DNA of 64,000 nucleotides from Natrialba hulunbeirensis JCM 10989 (GCF_000337575.1 NZ_AOIM01000014.1:25047-89046); one strand, 5' to 3'. Numbered from the stretch's first letter, positions 1 to 9,297 are shown. Notes: generated by a model not told the origin, from the letters alone. Program-made: numbers and translations.

Positions 1-262
1 CGGTGGTCTCGCGCTGGTTGGTGACGCCGATCGTCTCGAGTTGCTCGGGGCTGATACCGGCCTGGCCGAGTGCCTGCGTGATGACTGCCTTCGTGTTCTC
101 CCAGATCTCCATCGGGTCGTGTTCGACCCAGCCGGGTTCGGGATAGAACTGCTCGTGTGTTTCGTATGCGTTCGCGACGACCTGCCCATCGTGATTGAAG
201 ACGATGAAACGGGTGCCGGTCGTTCCCTGGTCAACTGCGCCGACGTATGTTGTGTCTGTCAC
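1..262 (-). CDS. glpK: glycerol kinase, N-terminal part (cut by window edge)
   Basis: Glycerol kinase phosphorylates glycerol to sn-glycerol-3-phosphate in the cytoplasm. The reverse strand encodes about 87 N-terminal residues, including the FGGY-family opening [13 protein letters not shown] and, further on, [11 protein letters not shown] and [10 protein letters not shown], which match glycerol kinases closely. Two GTG codons are possible starts, at 262 and 271. I prefer 262 because it gives the usual short lead ([11 protein letters not shown]). The gene diverges from glpABC, whose product oxidises the kinase product, so the two units form one glycerol catabolic locus. The remainder lies outside the window. 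Confidence 0.95.
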   Translation of the reverse strand, partial: MTDTTYVGAVDQGTTGTRFIVFNHDGQVVANAYETHEQFYPEPGWVEHDPMEIWENTKAVITQALGQAGISPEQLETIGVTNQRETT

Positions 263-563
263 TGTGGTCACCCCGGATCGGTCACGTACCGAGTTTACCG
301 TCGGTTACGTGCTATTGATAAACAGTCACGACGATCATTATAAATGTTACCGAATTCGTAGTGTATCAACAAATCTTAATTACTGGAAACAGTCCCCAGG
401 GCAGCAGAGCGGGCCGATACAGGGAGATTTATAGCAATGGGCATAGTTGAACCACTGTCACGAGTTGCTGTGTCCCGTGTTCACAGGATCGCTGTTCGTT
501 ATGGGCGCTTTCCTGGCGTCGATAAAATAAAGGTCGCGGCGATCGACTGTGTCGAACGAAGGG
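263..563. promoter_or_regulatory. divergent glpK / glpABC promoter region
   Basis: This spacer separates two divergently read glycerol genes and is much more AT-rich than the genes. A TATA-like element for glpK lies near 336-343 (TTTATAA on the reverse strand). For glpA, ATTTATAG near 427-434 and AAAATAAAGG near 525-534 are candidates; the second sits about the right distance from the glpA start. Such regions in haloarchaea often carry a glycerol-responsive repressor site, but I could not define an operator here. Confidence 0.5.
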
Positions 564-2234
564 ATGGCACATGATACGGCGGTCCTCGTCCTCGGCGGCG
601 GTTCGACCGGCTGTGGTATCGCCCGCGACCTGGCGATGCGCGGTGTCGACGTCACGCTCGTCGAGCGGGGGAACCTCACGGATGGAACGACTGGCCGGAT
701 GCACGGCCTCTTACACAGCGGCGGCCGCTACGCCGTCTCCGATCAGGCCAGTGCGACGGAGTGTATCGAGGAAAACGAGATTCTCCGGGAGATCGCGAGC
801 CACTGCGTCGAGGAGACCGGCGGCCTGTTCGTCCAGCGCCCCGAGGACTCGGACGAGTACTTCCGAGAGAAACTCGAGGGCTGTCGCGACTGTGGCATTC
901 CCGCGACGGTGCTCTCGGGGCGAGAAGCCCGCAAGGTCGAGCCGTATCTCGCCGACGATGTCTCGCGCGCGATTCAGGTCCCGGACGGCGCGGTCGATCC
1001 GTTCCGCCTCTGCGTTGCGAACGCGCTGGACGCCGAACGCCACGGCGCGCGCGTCGAGACCCACGCCGAGGTGATCGACCTCCTGCGCGACGGCGACGAC
1101 ATCTACGGTGTCGAGATCCGCCACGACTCCGGACCTGGAAAGCGCACGCACAAATCCCCGGGCACCACCGAGGAGATCACCGCCGAGTACGTCGTCAACG
1201 CGACGGGCGCGTGGGCCGGCCAGATCGGCGCGATGGCCGATCTCGACGTGGCCGTCCGTCCCTCGAAGGGCGTCATGACTATCATGAACGTCCGGCAGGT
1301 CGACACCGTGATCAATCGCTGTCGGCCGAAGGGCGACGCGGACATCATCGTTCCCCACGAGACGACCGCCATTCTGGGCACCACGGACGAAGAGGTCGCA
1401 GATCCGGACGACTACCCCGAGGAGCAGTGGGAGGTCGACATGATGATCGATACCCTCGCCGAGCTCGTCCCCATCGTCGAGGAGGCCCGCACGATCAGAT
1501 CGTTCTGGGGTGTCCGCCCGCTGTACGAGCCACCCGGAACCGGGACGCAGGACCCGACCGACATCACACGAGATTTCTTCCTGCTCGACCACGACGAGCG
1601 CGACGGCGTCAGCGGCATGTCGAGCATCGTCGGCGGGAAGTTCACCACCTACCGCGCGATGGCAGAGGAGATTTCGGACCACGTCTGTGCAAAACTCGGC
1701 GTCAGCGCGACCTGTACGACCGCCGAGGACCCCCTGCCCGGCAGCGAGAATATCTCGGTGCTGGAGGAGGGTATGGACGACTTCGGCCTTCGCTCACCGA
1801 TCGCCCGCCGCAGCAACCAGCGCCTCGGCAACCGCGCCGCGGACGTGCTGGAGACGGACGAACCAAATCCCGTCGTCTGCGAGTGCGAGGGCGTCACGCG
1901 CGCCGAAGTACAGGACGCCATCGACCAGTCCGGCTCGGATCTAAACGCCGTCCGCATCCGCACCCGCGCCTCCATGGGCAACTGTCAGGGTGGCTTCTGC
2001 TGTCAGAACATGGCGACCGAACTCCACCCGCGCTACGACGAGGAGACCGTCCGCGAGGCGCTCGACGAACTCTTCGAAGAGCGCTGGAAGGGCGAACGCC
2101 ACGCCCTCTGGGGCGAACAGCTCTCGCAGGCGATGTTGAACTACGCGCTCCACGCGACGACGATGAACCGCGACAACGACCCTGCCAACGGGTCGACACA
2201 GGTCGACTACGCACAATTCGACGGAGGTGCCTAG
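564..2234 (+). CDS. glpA: anaerobic glycerol-3-phosphate dehydrogenase subunit A
   Basis: GlpA is the FAD-containing catalytic subunit that oxidises glycerol-3-phosphate to dihydroxyacetone phosphate and passes electrons to GlpB/GlpC and the quinone pool. The N-terminus has the dinucleotide-binding motif [15 protein letters not shown], followed by [17 protein letters not shown], typical of GlpA/GlpD. The C-terminal third holds a BFD-like [2Fe-2S] domain with cysteines in VCECEGVTR and [10 protein letters not shown]. The ATG at 564 ([11 protein letters not shown]) fits the family N-terminus; an in-frame GTG at 549 would add five residues. The stop TAG is directly followed by the glpB ATG, so the two are co-translated. 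Confidence 0.95.
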   Translation: MAHDTAVLVLGGGSTGCGIARDLAMRGVDVTLVERGNLTDGTTGRMHGLLHSGGRYAVSDQASATECIEENEILREIASHCVEETGGLFVQRPEDSDEYFREKLEGCRDCGIPATVLSGREARKVEPYLADDVSRAIQVPDGAVDPFRLCVANALDAERHGARVETHAEVIDLLRDGDDIYGVEIRHDSGPGKRTHKSPGTTEEITAEYVVNATGAWAGQIGAMADLDVAVRPSKGVMTIMNVRQVDTVINRCRPKGDADIIVPHETTAILGTTDEEVADPDDYPEEQWEVDMMIDTLAELVPIVEEARTIRSFWGVRPLYEPPGTGTQDPTDITRDFFLLDHDERDGVSGMSSIVGGKFTTYRAMAEEISDHVCAKLGVSATCTTAEDPLPGSENISVLEEGMDDFGLRSPIARRSNQRLGNRAADVLETDEPNPVVCECEGVTRAEVQDAIDQSGSDLNAVRIRTRASMGNCQGGFCCQNMATELHPRYDEETVREALDELFEERWKGERHALWGEQLSQAMLNYALHATTMNRDNDPANGSTQVDYAQFDGGA

Positions 2235-3578
2235 ATGGCAATCACCGACGACGTGCTCGTGATCGGTGGCGGCCTCGCCGGTGTGACCGCCGCGCTCGCC
2301 GCCTCGGACGCGGCCGAAGACGCGCGTATCCGGCTTGTAACGTACAGACAGAGCACCCTCCGCCACGCGAGCGGACTGATCGACGTTCTGGGGTACGCGC
2401 CGGGCAACACTGACGATCAGCAACAGCCCATCGCCGATCCGTTCACCGCACTCGAGTCCCTCCCCGAGAGCCACCCCTACCAGCGCGTCGGGGTCGACGC
2501 CGTCCGGGAGGCGCTCGCCTTCTTCGACGAGGTTGCCGGCGACGCCTACGCGGGCGCACACACCGACAGGAACGCGCTCGTCCCGACCCACGGCGGCACG
2601 GTCAAGCCGACCGCACGGTATCCAGTCTCGACGGCCGAAGGGGTGGCGAGCGACGACCGCGACACCCTGCTCGTTGGCTTCGAGACGTTGCCCGATTTCG
2701 ACGCCCCGCTCGCTGCGGCCCATCTCGAGGCGGCGGGCGCACCGTTCGACGCGCGCGGTGTGACACTCTCATTCCCCGGCATCGGCCGGGACGACGCGAA
2801 GGTGACGCGGTACGCACATCTGCTCGATCACGACGAGCGTGTCGAGACACTGACCGGCGAGACCGGCGCTCGCGAGGCCCTCGCCGCGACCGTGAACCCA
2901 CATCTCGACGGCGAGTCGCGCGTCGGCTTCCCCGCGATTCTGGGCGACGACCACCCCGCCGCTGTCCGGGAGGCGCTCTCGGACACGCTCGGGGCGGACG
3001 TCTTCGAAGTCCCGATGGGGCCGCCGAGTTTGCCCGGCCTCCGACTCGAGGAGTTGCTGTACGATGCACTCGAGTCGGCCGGCGTTCGCGTGACCTCGGG
3101 TGTGCCGGTGGTCGACTACGAGACGGTGGCGGTCGATTCGATGGGGGCCAATTCGACGGCAGGCGAGTCCGAAACGGCTGCCATCGACCACGTCGTCGTT
3201 GACCGCAACGGCGCCCAGATTCCACACGAGGCCGACCAGTACGTCCTCGCGACGGGCGGACTGGTCGGGAAAGGGATCGAATCGAACCGCAAGCGAGTGA
3301 CCGAACCGCTGTTCGACTGCTACGTTCCGCACGCGACGGATCGCTACGACTGGTTCGTCGACGACGTCTTCGGCGAACAGCCCTACGCCCGCTTTGGCGT
3401 GGTCCCAGATGAGGACCTCCGACCGCTGAATTCGGACGACGACCCCGAGTTTTCGAACCTGCGAGCCGCGGGTGCCGTGCTGGGCGGCTACGACTACGCG
3501 GCCGAGAAGTCCGGCGCTGGCGTCTCGCTCGCGACGGGCTACGTCGCCGGCACGCGCGCCGGGGAGGGGTGTCAGTGA
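2235..3578 (+). CDS. glpB: anaerobic glycerol-3-phosphate dehydrogenase subunit B
   Basis: GlpB is the second flavin-binding subunit of the GlpABC dehydrogenase. The 447-residue product opens with VLVIGGGLAGVTAALAA, a Rossmann FAD site, and ends with a GAG(V)SLATGY segment typical of the family's second FAD-contact region. It contains a conserved FPGIGRDD stretch in the middle. The start abuts the glpA stop with no spacer. A 100-base gap follows before glpC. Identification rests on the flavoprotein fold signature together with strict glpA-glpB-glpC order. Confidence 0.9.
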   Translation: MAITDDVLVIGGGLAGVTAALAASDAAEDARIRLVTYRQSTLRHASGLIDVLGYAPGNTDDQQQPIADPFTALESLPESHPYQRVGVDAVREALAFFDEVAGDAYAGAHTDRNALVPTHGGTVKPTARYPVSTAEGVASDDRDTLLVGFETLPDFDAPLAAAHLEAAGAPFDARGVTLSFPGIGRDDAKVTRYAHLLDHDERVETLTGETGAREALAATVNPHLDGESRVGFPAILGDDHPAAVREALSDTLGADVFEVPMGPPSLPGLRLEELLYDALESAGVRVTSGVPVVDYETVAVDSMGANSTAGESETAAIDHVVVDRNGAQIPHEADQYVLATGGLVGKGIESNRKRVTEPLFDCYVPHATDRYDWFVDDVFGEQPYARFGVVPDEDLRPLNSDDDPEFSNLRAAGAVLGGYDYAAEKSGAGVSLATGYVAGTRAGEGCQ

Positions 3579-3678
3579 TGCTGTCTTCGTCCCCTCCCGT
3601 TCGGCTTTCACACCGACTACCCGCGAATCGGACTCGAGTACCACCCCAGACGACACGCGACACCGATCTCTCTGAGCT

Positions 3679-5109
3679 ATGAGTGATGCACAGCGGCCGA
3701 TCGACGACGGCGTACCGAGCGAGCAACCGAGCACTGGCGGTGCGGGTGGAGGCGACGGCGACGATGATAACGACGAGTTCGAACCCGTCCAGGTCTTCCC
3801 CGAAGCCGAAGAGATGGACCTCCGGCCGGGCGCGGACAGCTGTTACAAGTGCTCGACCTGCGACACGAACTGTCCCGTCGCCGAGGTCGACGACGAGTTC
3901 CCCGGGCCGAAGTTCCAGGGGCCCGAGCAGTGGCGTCTGAAGCGACAAGACGACCACGACATCGACGAGTCGGTGATGAAGTGTTCGAACTGCATGCGCT
4001 GCGATAGTGCCTGTCCCTCGAGTGTCCCGCTCTCGCAGATGCACAACACGGCGCGGGCGGAGTACGTCGAGGAGAACATGAGCAAACTCTCGCGTGAGTA
4101 CCTTCGAAACCGGATGCTCGCGAACTACCGGCGACTCGCGCCGCTGGCATCGATGTTCCCGCGCACGGCGAACGTCGTGATGGGGCTCTCGGTCACGAAG
4201 TGGCTCGGCGAGAAGACCCTGGGGATCACGAGCGAGCGCGAGTTCCCCGAATTTGCGACCGAGACGTTCCGCGAGTGGTGGACGGACAGGGGCGGGGCGA
4301 AGGTCGAGAACGAGGACAAGCGCATCGCCTACTTCCACGGCTGCTATTCGAACTACAACACCCCCGAGGTTGCAAAGGCGCTCGTGCACGTCTACGAACA
4401 CTTCGGCTACGAGGTCATGGTCCCCGAACAGTCCTGCTCCGGTACGCCGATGTTCGCCAACGGCATGCTCGAGGACGCCCGTCGCGCAGCCGAGACGAAC
4501 GTCCGCGAACTCGCCGCCGCCATCGAGGACGGAGCCGACGTCATCGCATCGTGTAGCTCCTGTTCGATGTCGATCCGCCAGGAGTACCCCGAACTGTTCG
4601 ACTTCGAGGACACCGAGACCGTCGCCGCGAACACCTGGGACGCCGTCGAGTACCTCCGCGTCCACGAGGATTTGACGGGTGCACTCGAGAACACCGCTGT
4701 CGGCGACGAGTTCGATGATATGGCGTATCACGCACCGTGTCATTCACGTAACCAGGGACTCGATGGACAGACGATCGAAGTCATGGACGCGATCGACGGC
4801 ATCGACGCACACGACGTGGGCGACTCCTGTTCGGGCATCTCGGGTACCTACGGGTGGAAAGAAGAGAACTACGAGACGTCGATGAAGATCGGCGAGGAGA
4901 TGTTCGAACACATGGACGAAGCCGAGGCCGAAACCGGCCTGACGGAGTGTCCAACCTGTTCGATGCAGATGGAACACGGCACCGGCTACGAGATCAAGCA
5001 CACACTCGAGGTACTCGAGGCGGCTCTCGGTGGTGACGGAGCCGAGAACGGGGCCGGGAGTGGCTCGGACACAGACGCGGGAACCACGACAGCGACGGAG
5101 TCGATCTAA
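3679..5109 (+). CDS. glpC: anaerobic glycerol-3-phosphate dehydrogenase subunit C
   Basis: GlpC is the iron-sulfur subunit that anchors GlpAB to the membrane and delivers electrons to menaquinone. After an acidic, glycine-rich N-terminal extension of about 40 residues there are two [4Fe-4S] motifs, CYKCSTCDTNCP (about residue 55) and CSNCMRCDSACP (about residue 105). Two CCG-type domains follow, with CSSCS and the later CPTCSMQ segment. The acidic C-terminal tail is a haloarchaeal feature. The TAA stop shares its last A with the ATG of the next gene (TAATG at 5107-5111), so the Cdc6-like ATPase downstream is probably translated from the glp transcript. Confidence 0.93.
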   Translation: MSDAQRPIDDGVPSEQPSTGGAGGGDGDDDNDEFEPVQVFPEAEEMDLRPGADSCYKCSTCDTNCPVAEVDDEFPGPKFQGPEQWRLKRQDDHDIDESVMKCSNCMRCDSACPSSVPLSQMHNTARAEYVEENMSKLSREYLRNRMLANYRRLAPLASMFPRTANVVMGLSVTKWLGEKTLGITSEREFPEFATETFREWWTDRGGAKVENEDKRIAYFHGCYSNYNTPEVAKALVHVYEHFGYEVMVPEQSCSGTPMFANGMLEDARRAAETNVRELAAAIEDGADVIASCSSCSMSIRQEYPELFDFEDTETVAANTWDAVEYLRVHEDLTGALENTAVGDEFDDMAYHAPCHSRNQGLDGQTIEVMDAIDGIDAHDVGDSCSGISGTYGWKEENYETSMKIGEEMFEHMDEAEAETGLTECPTCSMQMEHGTGYEIKHTLEVLEAALGGDGAENGAGSGSDTDAGTTTATESI

Positions 5110-6632
5110 TGAATTTACAAGAGCGCATCGCACGACGACGATCGGCACACCAGGGGCGAACGGTGGTGGTCGATCGCGACCATCTGAGTCCAGTCGTCCA
5201 CCGCCCGGAGCCGATCGGCCGCGGTCCCGTGCTGGAGCAGTTGCTGGACGAACTCGAGCCTGTCTTCGACGGCAAGTTGCCGGAGCCGGTTGCCGTCGTC
5301 GGCCCGCCGGGTTCGGGGACGTCCGCGATCGTTACCGCGCTGTTCGATGCGCTCAACGACCGACTCGGCGAATCGAGCCGATCGATTGCAACGACGACGC
5401 GTGCGGGCAGCACCGGTCCGGTGACCTGGTTCGTCTACGTCGACGGTCGCCGCGTTGAGAGCGCCTTCGCGTTCTACCAGGCCGTTCTCTCCGTGATTTC
5501 GGCAGAGCCAGTGCCCGAGAGTGGGATTGGAACGGATGACCTCCGAGAGCGACTGACTGCGCGCCTCGCGCGCCACGACCGTCGGGCTGTCGTCGCCATC
5601 GACCACCACGACGAACCCGAAACGCTTCGGTACGAACGGGCCAGAGAACTCCTCGAGCCGGTCAGTGACAGTGTCGCGACGATAGCGGTCGGCCAGTCGA
5701 CACCCGAGAAGTGGGCGCCCGCTCACGTCGAGGCTGATGGCGATGTGGACGGCGATGCGGACCGGGATGAAGACGGAACCGGAACCGGAACCGGGACCGG
5801 GACCGAGGCCGTCGAAAGCCGGACAGCGACCGGGGACGATAGCACACAGCCAGCGGGATCGGTCGTCACTGTTCCGGCCTACCGCCATCACGAACTCGTC
5901 GATGTCATCACCGACCGCGCCTCGACCGGCCTCGCCGCGGGCGTCCTCGACCACGAATCGGTGCGCGAACTCGCCATCTGGGCCGACGGCAACGCCCACG
6001 ATGCGCTCGCCGCACTGTTCGGAGCGGCCTGCTGTGCCACCGCGACCGACGCAACACGTATCGATGCCTCCCATCTCGAGGCGGCGCGGGGCGCGGTCCC
6101 TGCGGACGGCGTCCACGTCGACCGTGCGCTTGCACTCTCTGAGACGCGCCAGCAAGTGCTTGGCCACCTCGTCGATGTCGACACCGACGACCGTCCTATT
6201 CGAGAAGTCGCGAGTGCCATTGCCGAGCGCTCGACGCTCACCAACGGCACGGTCAAGCGGTTCCTCTACGAACTCGCAGACCGGGGCGTCATCGAACGCG
6301 TTCCACTCCCGACGAGTGGCAGCGGTCGCCGTCCGAGCACAGTCGAGCCTCGCTTCCCGACGCTGGTCTTTGGCGCACTCACGTCAGCAACGGCGGAAAC
6401 AGCGACCAGCATGGGTGGGGCGGGAGACGGAGACACGGATCTGAATGCGGTACCGGACACCGACATGGACACAGAGACGAATACGGACACAGAAACGGAC
6501 ACGGACATAGACACAAACACGGAACCGGACACGGACACAAGCTCGAACACGGACACAAACACAGACATAGACACAAACACGGAACCGGACGCAGACACAA
6601 ACACGAACACCAGCACGAACGAACCGCCCTAG
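5109..6632 (+). CDS. Cdc6/Orc1-like AAA ATPase with degenerate nucleotide site
   Basis: The 507-residue product has a Cdc6/Orc1-like layout: a leader with HRPEPIGRGPVLEQLL, a P-loop region (residues 65-72), a beta strand ending VVAIDHHDE (about 161-169) at the Walker B position, a lid region, and a winged-helix-like C-terminal part (about 360-430). The P-loop reads GPPGSGTS: threonine stands where the essential lysine should be, and Walker B has DH instead of DE, so ATP hydrolysis is doubtful. An acidic insert near residues 207-235 and a C-terminal tail of about 70 residues consist of D/T/N repeats. It overlaps the glpC stop by one base and precedes the CHAT protease gene, so a role as sensor or partner of that protease is an inference. 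It is unlikely to be a replication initiator; no ORB repeats are nearby. Confidence 0.7.
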   Translation: MNLQERIARRRSAHQGRTVVVDRDHLSPVVHRPEPIGRGPVLEQLLDELEPVFDGKLPEPVAVVGPPGSGTSAIVTALFDALNDRLGESSRSIATTTRAGSTGPVTWFVYVDGRRVESAFAFYQAVLSVISAEPVPESGIGTDDLRERLTARLARHDRRAVVAIDHHDEPETLRYERARELLEPVSDSVATIAVGQSTPEKWAPAHVEADGDVDGDADRDEDGTGTGTGTGTEAVESRTATGDDSTQPAGSVVTVPAYRHHELVDVITDRASTGLAAGVLDHESVRELAIWADGNAHDALAALFGAACCATATDATRIDASHLEAARGAVPADGVHVDRALALSETRQQVLGHLVDVDTDDRPIREVASAIAERSTLTNGTVKRFLYELADRGVIERVPLPTSGSGRRPSTVEPRFPTLVFGALTSATAETATSMGGAGDGDTDLNAVPDTDMDTETNTDTETDTDIDTNTEPDTDTSSNTDTNTDIDTNTEPDADTNTNTSTNEPP

Positions 6633-6715
6633 CACACTGAACAGACCACCCCCTCTCGACCGATAGTACTCTTTTTAACAATCGGCATGAATGAGATGGA
6701 TATTCCGGAGAAGAC

Positions 6716-7393
6716 ATGACGATTGAGTTCGCGGCAGTCACCGATCCGTCAGGGCTCGAGTTCCACGATTCGATCGAGCAGCGGCATCTCCGCGTCGGCA
6801 CACCGGAGACCGTCTCCCCCACCCCGGTCGATCCCCAGAACTTCCGATTTCCAGTCAACAAAACCTGCACAATAGCGACCGACGAAATTCGGTTCGATCA
6901 ACCTTACTCCGTAACCATCCACGACGAAACGGGTCGAACCGAGGCGAACGTCGGCGTCGGCGAACGCACCACACTCGAGGACCGCCCGCAGTTTGTCGGA
7001 CTCAGCGGCCCGATCAAACTCTACTGTCGGATCGATACCGCAGGGACGGTCGACATCGGACTCACCGCCGTCCGAATCGAACTCGAGTGCGAGACCACAG
7101 TGACGATCGGTGCGCGCTCGCTGCACGACCAGCCGGCGGGAACGATTACGACACCGCCGGATCTCGAATCGATGGCGGCAGCGCTCTCTGCGTTCCCCTC
7201 TGCGTTGAAGACCACGTCCCCGGAACGAACGTGGCCAACACTGCGTGGTCACCCGCCGTTGATCGAACTCGGTGAGACGCTCGAAATCCCGGACGCAGTC
7301 AGGAAGTCGAACATCGGTCCCGAAACCGGCGAGAATACGGGCTGTTTCAGACACCGGCTCGCTGCCGGCCGACGAGACAGCAGTTACGAGTGA
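6716..7393 (+). CDS. CHAT-protein N-terminal part (upstream of a frameshift)
   Basis: This frame encodes the N-terminal domain of what looks like a single long haloarchaeal CHAT protein. The 225-residue reading frame is beta-rich and acidic; its end (GHPPLIELGETLEIPD, then GETGENT) continues naturally into the downstream frame if one G is removed from the GGG at 7339-7341, giving ENTAVSDTGSLP. Beyond that point this frame becomes basic and non-haloarchaeal in composition and stops at 7393. The repaired protein would run 6716-9086 and have 789 residues. A TATA-like TTTTTAAC lies near 6671-6678. I recall N-terminal domains of this kind in other haloarchaeal CHAT proteins but could not search. 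Confidence 0.6.
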   Translation: MTIEFAAVTDPSGLEFHDSIEQRHLRVGTPETVSPTPVDPQNFRFPVNKTCTIATDEIRFDQPYSVTIHDETGRTEANVGVGERTTLEDRPQFVGLSGPIKLYCRIDTAGTVDIGLTAVRIELECETTVTIGARSLHDQPAGTITTPPDLESMAAALSAFPSALKTTSPERTWPTLRGHPPLIELGETLEIPDAVRKSNIGPETGENTGCFRHRLAAGRRDSSYE

Positions 7394-9086
7394 AAACACA
7401 CCAGCAGGAAACCCAACGAGGGCAACAGCTGCTGGTGATCGCGGGCACAGGTCCGATACTAACGCCAGCGCCAATGTTGATGTCGAGACCGGCACCGATA
7501 CCGATATCGGCACCGGTATCGGCACCAATACCGGCACCGACGCCGAAATCACCACCGAAACACCAGGCGAGGGCATCACGATAACCGTCCCAGAGCGCTA
7601 CCTCGCGCTCTTTCAGGCCGCCCCGCTCGCGTTCTTTCTCGATGCCCAGATTCGGCCTGGAACCGAACCCGCACTTCGGACGCCAGCGTTCGAGTACCCA
7701 CTCCCGAGCGACGAGACGTTTGGTGACGAGATTGCGAACTTGCTCAAGCGGTTTTTCTTCCTCGACTGTCTCACCAGAACGGAGGGAATCTTCCAGTACG
7801 ACCTCCTCGAGCGATCCGAACTCGAAGACGAACTGCCGTTTGCTCTCGAGACCACCTACGACGAATCCCTCTCCGATCGGTTAGCGCGGTATCTCGACGT
7901 GCCGTTCGACCTCATCGAGACGCACGCGCCCCGATGGCCCCTGACTGCGCACATCCCGCCGGAACCGGAGAGTATCGAGCTGTTGCCGTTCATCGTCAAC
8001 GAACTGGGTATTGTCCGTCCATCGCGCGGAGAGACACCGGCCGAGCCACCGGCTGCGCCCGCAGCAGATGCCCGACTCGTTCGCTCGACGAGCGAGCCAC
8101 CACCTGACACAATCGATCGATCACCCGCTCCATCACCGCCACCATCACCAGCCGGTCCACCGGATGAATCCGCGTTCGTCATCCCCACCGTCACTGACGA
8201 GTCCGTCGAACACGCCTGGTTCGGCAACAACGTCCCCCAGAACGCCTCGAAGGCGACCATCGAGGCCTACCGAAATCAGCTAAACCGTGACACGCGAAAC
8301 GAATCGATCGAAATCCTCCTCGTCTGCAACGACGTCCGCATGCTCGACGAGCACGATCTGCTCGATGAGACCTACGGCAATCGAGACGAACTCCCGTTCA
8401 GGATCGACTCCGAGTTCGGCGTCGACAGCGACCAACTCGCAACACTCCTCACCGAAGGCGGGTACGATTTCGTCCATTACATCGGCCACGCAACCGAAGA
8501 CGGACTGCGTTGTCCCGACGGTGAGCTAGACATCCGGACACTCGAGTCGGTCGACGTTGGCGTCTTCTTCCTGAACGCCTGTCGCTCCTATCAACAGGGA
8601 CTCGCGATGATCCGCCGCGGCGCGTTCGGCGGTGTCAGCACGTACGGTGATGTTGCCAACGGAGATGCTGTCGAAGCGGGTGAGACGATGGCTCGCCTGC
8701 TCAACCGGGGCTTCCCGCTTCGGGGTGCACTCGAGATTGCTCGCCAGAATACGGCACTTGGGGAGCAGTACCTGATCGTTGGTGATGGGTCTGCTGATAT
8801 TGCACAGTCGGATGGTGGTGCGCCTGCTGTCGTCAGACTTGACTCATGTGAGACACAGATGTATGATTTTGCTGTCCAATCATACTCAACAAAGGAGTTC
8901 AAATTAGGAACGGCGACAGAATCGAATTGTCCTTCAATAGCAGACTGGCACCTTAGCCCCGGATATACACCGTTTTCAAGCATTGACGAACACTCCGTCA
9001 AGGAGTATTTATCGTGGAACGAACTACCAGTTCTTATGAATGGGACACTCTACTGGAACGACGGAGTCGGGACCTTCGAGCTATAA
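7272..9086 (+). CDS. CHAT-domain (caspase-like) protease, main part
   Basis: This frame carries the CHAT peptidase (clan CD cysteine protease). The catalytic histidine is in YIGHA (codon 8487-8489) and the catalytic cysteine in LNACRS (codon 8580-8582), each after a hydrophobic strand, followed by GAFGGVSTYGDV and a helix with LARQNTALGE-like spacing. Upstream are a D/T/G-rich low-complexity linker (about residues 70-100) and a conserved helical segment around FFLDCLTRTEG. About 100 residues follow the protease fold, and the last 250 bases are clearly more AT-rich. The GTG at 7272 is only the first formal start; the true coding sequence most likely enters this frame at about 7341 from the preceding ORF. 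Substrate unknown; CHAT proteases elsewhere act in programmed death or defence. Confidence 0.75.
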   Translation: MRRSKSRTQSGSRTSVPKPARIRAVSDTGSLPADETAVTSENTPAGNPTRATAAGDRGHRSDTNASANVDVETGTDTDIGTGIGTNTGTDAEITTETPGEGITITVPERYLALFQAAPLAFFLDAQIRPGTEPALRTPAFEYPLPSDETFGDEIANLLKRFFFLDCLTRTEGIFQYDLLERSELEDELPFALETTYDESLSDRLARYLDVPFDLIETHAPRWPLTAHIPPEPESIELLPFIVNELGIVRPSRGETPAEPPAAPAADARLVRSTSEPPPDTIDRSPAPSPPPSPAGPPDESAFVIPTVTDESVEHAWFGNNVPQNASKATIEAYRNQLNRDTRNESIEILLVCNDVRMLDEHDLLDETYGNRDELPFRIDSEFGVDSDQLATLLTEGGYDFVHYIGHATEDGLRCPDGELDIRTLESVDVGVFFLNACRSYQQGLAMIRRGAFGGVSTYGDVANGDAVEAGETMARLLNRGFPLRGALEIARQNTALGEQYLIVGDGSADIAQSDGGAPAVVRLDSCETQMYDFAVQSYSTKEFKLGTATESNCPSIADWHLSPGYTPFSSIDEHSVKEYLSWNELPVLMNGTLYWNDGVGTFEL

Positions 9087-9162
9087 CGGCACATCTATAC
9101 GCCTCACTCAGCGGTAACCAATTGAGACGTTTTATAAGAAACCCTTACTGATGGTATGTAGT

Positions 9163-9297
9163 CTATGGACCAACCTGCGAACTGGTCCCTGCAACAACCG
9201 TTCCAGCCTGGCTGAGCAGGATGCACAGGGTGAACAGTGCGCCGATCATTCGTGGGTGCTGGGCAAGGTAATCCTTCATGCTGTCAGTTACGGACAT
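9163..9297 (-). CDS. DUF7503-like mini-protein (44 aa)
   Basis: The reverse strand encodes a 44-residue protein starting MSVTDSMKDYLAQHPRMIG, followed by a hydrophobic stretch (GALFTLCILLSQAG) and a short polar tail. This matches, from memory, the very small haloarchaeal family named DUF7503 (DYLAQHPRMIG core, then one possible membrane-inserted segment). The function is unknown. A TATA-like sequence (ATATATTTATTT on the reverse strand) lies near 9326-9337, about 30 nt upstream of the ATG, as expected for a leaderless mRNA. It sits alone between the CHAT gene and aglB. Confidence 0.7.
   Translation of the reverse strand: MSVTDSMKDYLAQHPRMIGALFTLCILLSQAGTVVAGTSSQVGP

Noticed and set aside
2602..4743. 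Very long open frame on the strand opposite glpB/glpC
   Set aside because: Its product is Arg/Ser-rich in large parts and lies antisense to clear enzymes; GC-rich codon structure routinely opens such frames.
6460..6620. Short regular repeats resembling a CRISPR array
   Set aside because: They are in-frame Asp-Thr/Asn-Thr codon repeats inside a protein, with no unique spacers.
5109..6632. Reading the Cdc6-like gene as a second replication initiator
   Set aside because: The Walker A lysine is missing, there are no ORB repeats around it, and it sits in the glp operon.
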